A stretch of 31,939 nucleotides of DNA, from the NCBI GenBank assembly GCA_900540495.1, contig UQGA01000019.1, positions 1 to 31,939 on the forward strand. Reading direction: 5' to 3'. Position 1 is the first letter of the stretch; every line of letters starts with the position of its first letter. The position numbers and the translations under genes are program-made. The notes under the pieces were generated by a model, which was given only the letters and a program-made list of their open reading frames with translations, ran no database searches and was not told the origin of the DNA. Of this stretch, positions 31,564 to 31,939 are shown one piece after another. Source of the DNA: an uncultured Eubacteriales bacterium (GTDB lineage Bacteria > Bacillota > Clostridia > Christensenellales > CAG-138).

Positions 31564-31601
31564 GGGGCGCGTCGCCTTTGCAGGCGGCGCGCCCCGCTTT
31601 T
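31564..31601 (+). terminator. Intrinsic terminator of the pyrophosphatase gene
   Basis: 13-bp stem GGGGCGCGTCGCC (31564-31576) / GGCGGCGCGCCCC (31583-31595) with one G-T pair, loop TTTGCA, followed by GCTTTT. Confidence 0.9.
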
Positions 31602-31640
31602 CTCTGGAAAAGCCGGCAACGGGGAATCCTTCGAAACGGA

Positions 31641-31674
31641 AAACAGGAGCGGGCAAGCTTGCCCGCTCCTGTTT
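31641..31674. repeat. 34-bp perfect palindrome
   Basis: AAACAGGAGCGGGC, AAGCTT, GCCCGCTCCTGTTT: a perfect palindrome. Its arms match the hairpin at 16560-16588, and its right arm is the start of the 102-bp direct repeat. It could act as a two-way terminator. Confidence 0.85.
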
Positions 31675-31762
31675 CTCGTCATCCCCCGTTTCGGTTCCGC
31701 CTTATAAAAGCGTTCGTTCCGTCCTTTGAAAGCGTTCCGTGGATGACGCCGGCGTGCGTCCA
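31661..31762. repeat. 102-bp direct repeat, copy 1
   Basis: Identical to 31838-31939; starts GCCCGCTCCTGTTTCTCGTC and ends GCCGGCGTGCGTCCA. Offset between copies is 177 bases. No gene is seen in or between the copies. Confidence 0.92.
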
Positions 31763-31837
31763 GATCGCCCGTCCGTCCCCCCCCTCCCTGTCCTTCGGGG
31801 TGCGAATCGGCGCCAATCGGACGCCGTGGGCGGAACG

Positions 31838-31939
31838 GCCCGCTCCTGTTTCTCGTCATCCCCCGTTTCGGTTCCGCCTTATAAAAGCGTTCGTTCCGTC
31901 CTTTGAAAGCGTTCCGTGGATGACGCCGGCGTGCGTCCA
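31838..31939. repeat. 102-bp direct repeat, copy 2 (cut by window end)
   Basis: Second identical copy, ending exactly at the last base of the window, so its true length is unknown. The left palindrome arm present at copy 1 is missing here. Confidence 0.92.

Overview
The window looks like a GC-rich chromosome of a Gram-positive anaerobe of the class Clostridia, probably a gut species. Signs are Clostridia-type ribosome binding sites, a methionine T-box leader, a 2x[4Fe-4S] ferredoxin, a family II pyrophosphatase with CBS domains, a ygeW/ygeY cluster, and a mobile element typical of gut Firmicutes. I cannot name the genus. The leftmost 3.1 kb is visibly less GC-rich than the rest.

Layout: 1 to about 3.15 kb is one end of an integrative mobile element: a Cys-rich VLP protein, a RepA_N-type replication protein, a small unknown protein and a large serine recombinase at the edge. 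It abuts ygeW. 3.2-6.5 kb is a minus-strand operon: YheO-like PAS regulator, ygeY, ygeW. 6.8-8.4 kb holds an acidic Cys/Asp-rich DUF1292 protein, a MarR regulator with an operator-like repeat in its promoter, and a GNAT acetyltransferase that looks frameshifted. 8.5-11.2 kb is a minus-strand pair, phospho-sugar mutase and fructokinase-like kinase, with a 4-nt overlap. 11.4-13.2 kb carries ferredoxin, a DUF2156-type protein and a nitroreductase. 13.5-16.4 kb is dnaA, a DnaA-box-bearing intergenic region (probable oriC) and dnaN. The usual neighbours rpmH, recF and gyrB are not adjacent.

16.4-18.8 kb has hairpin-rich DNA, an ABC-type ATPase that has lost its catalytic motifs, and arcC (carbamate kinase). 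19.0-22.1 kb is metNIQ, a methionine ABC importer, read leftwards from a T-box leader with an AUG specifier. 22.3-27.6 kb is a glycoside module: GH2 glycosidase, a GPH-family sugar symporter with a repetitive C-terminal tail, and a divergent AraC regulator. Then come an old-yellow-enzyme/FAD oxidoreductase and a CBS-DRTGG pyrophosphatase. The last 300 bases hold palindromes and a 102-bp direct repeat that runs off the end.

Working together: YgeW, YgeY and ArcC fit a carbamoyl-transfer and ATP-yielding branch of the anaerobic purine or ureide degradation known from ygeW-type clusters. The GH2 enzyme and GPH symporter form a glycoside uptake and cleavage unit under the AraC protein. The mutase and kinase feed hexoses into glycolysis. 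I see no wholly new multi-gene system. The most unusual items are the catalytically dead ABC ATPase beside dnaN, the Cys-Asp tail on the DUF1292 protein, the heptapeptide-repeat tail on the symporter, and small repeat families in the intergenic DNA.
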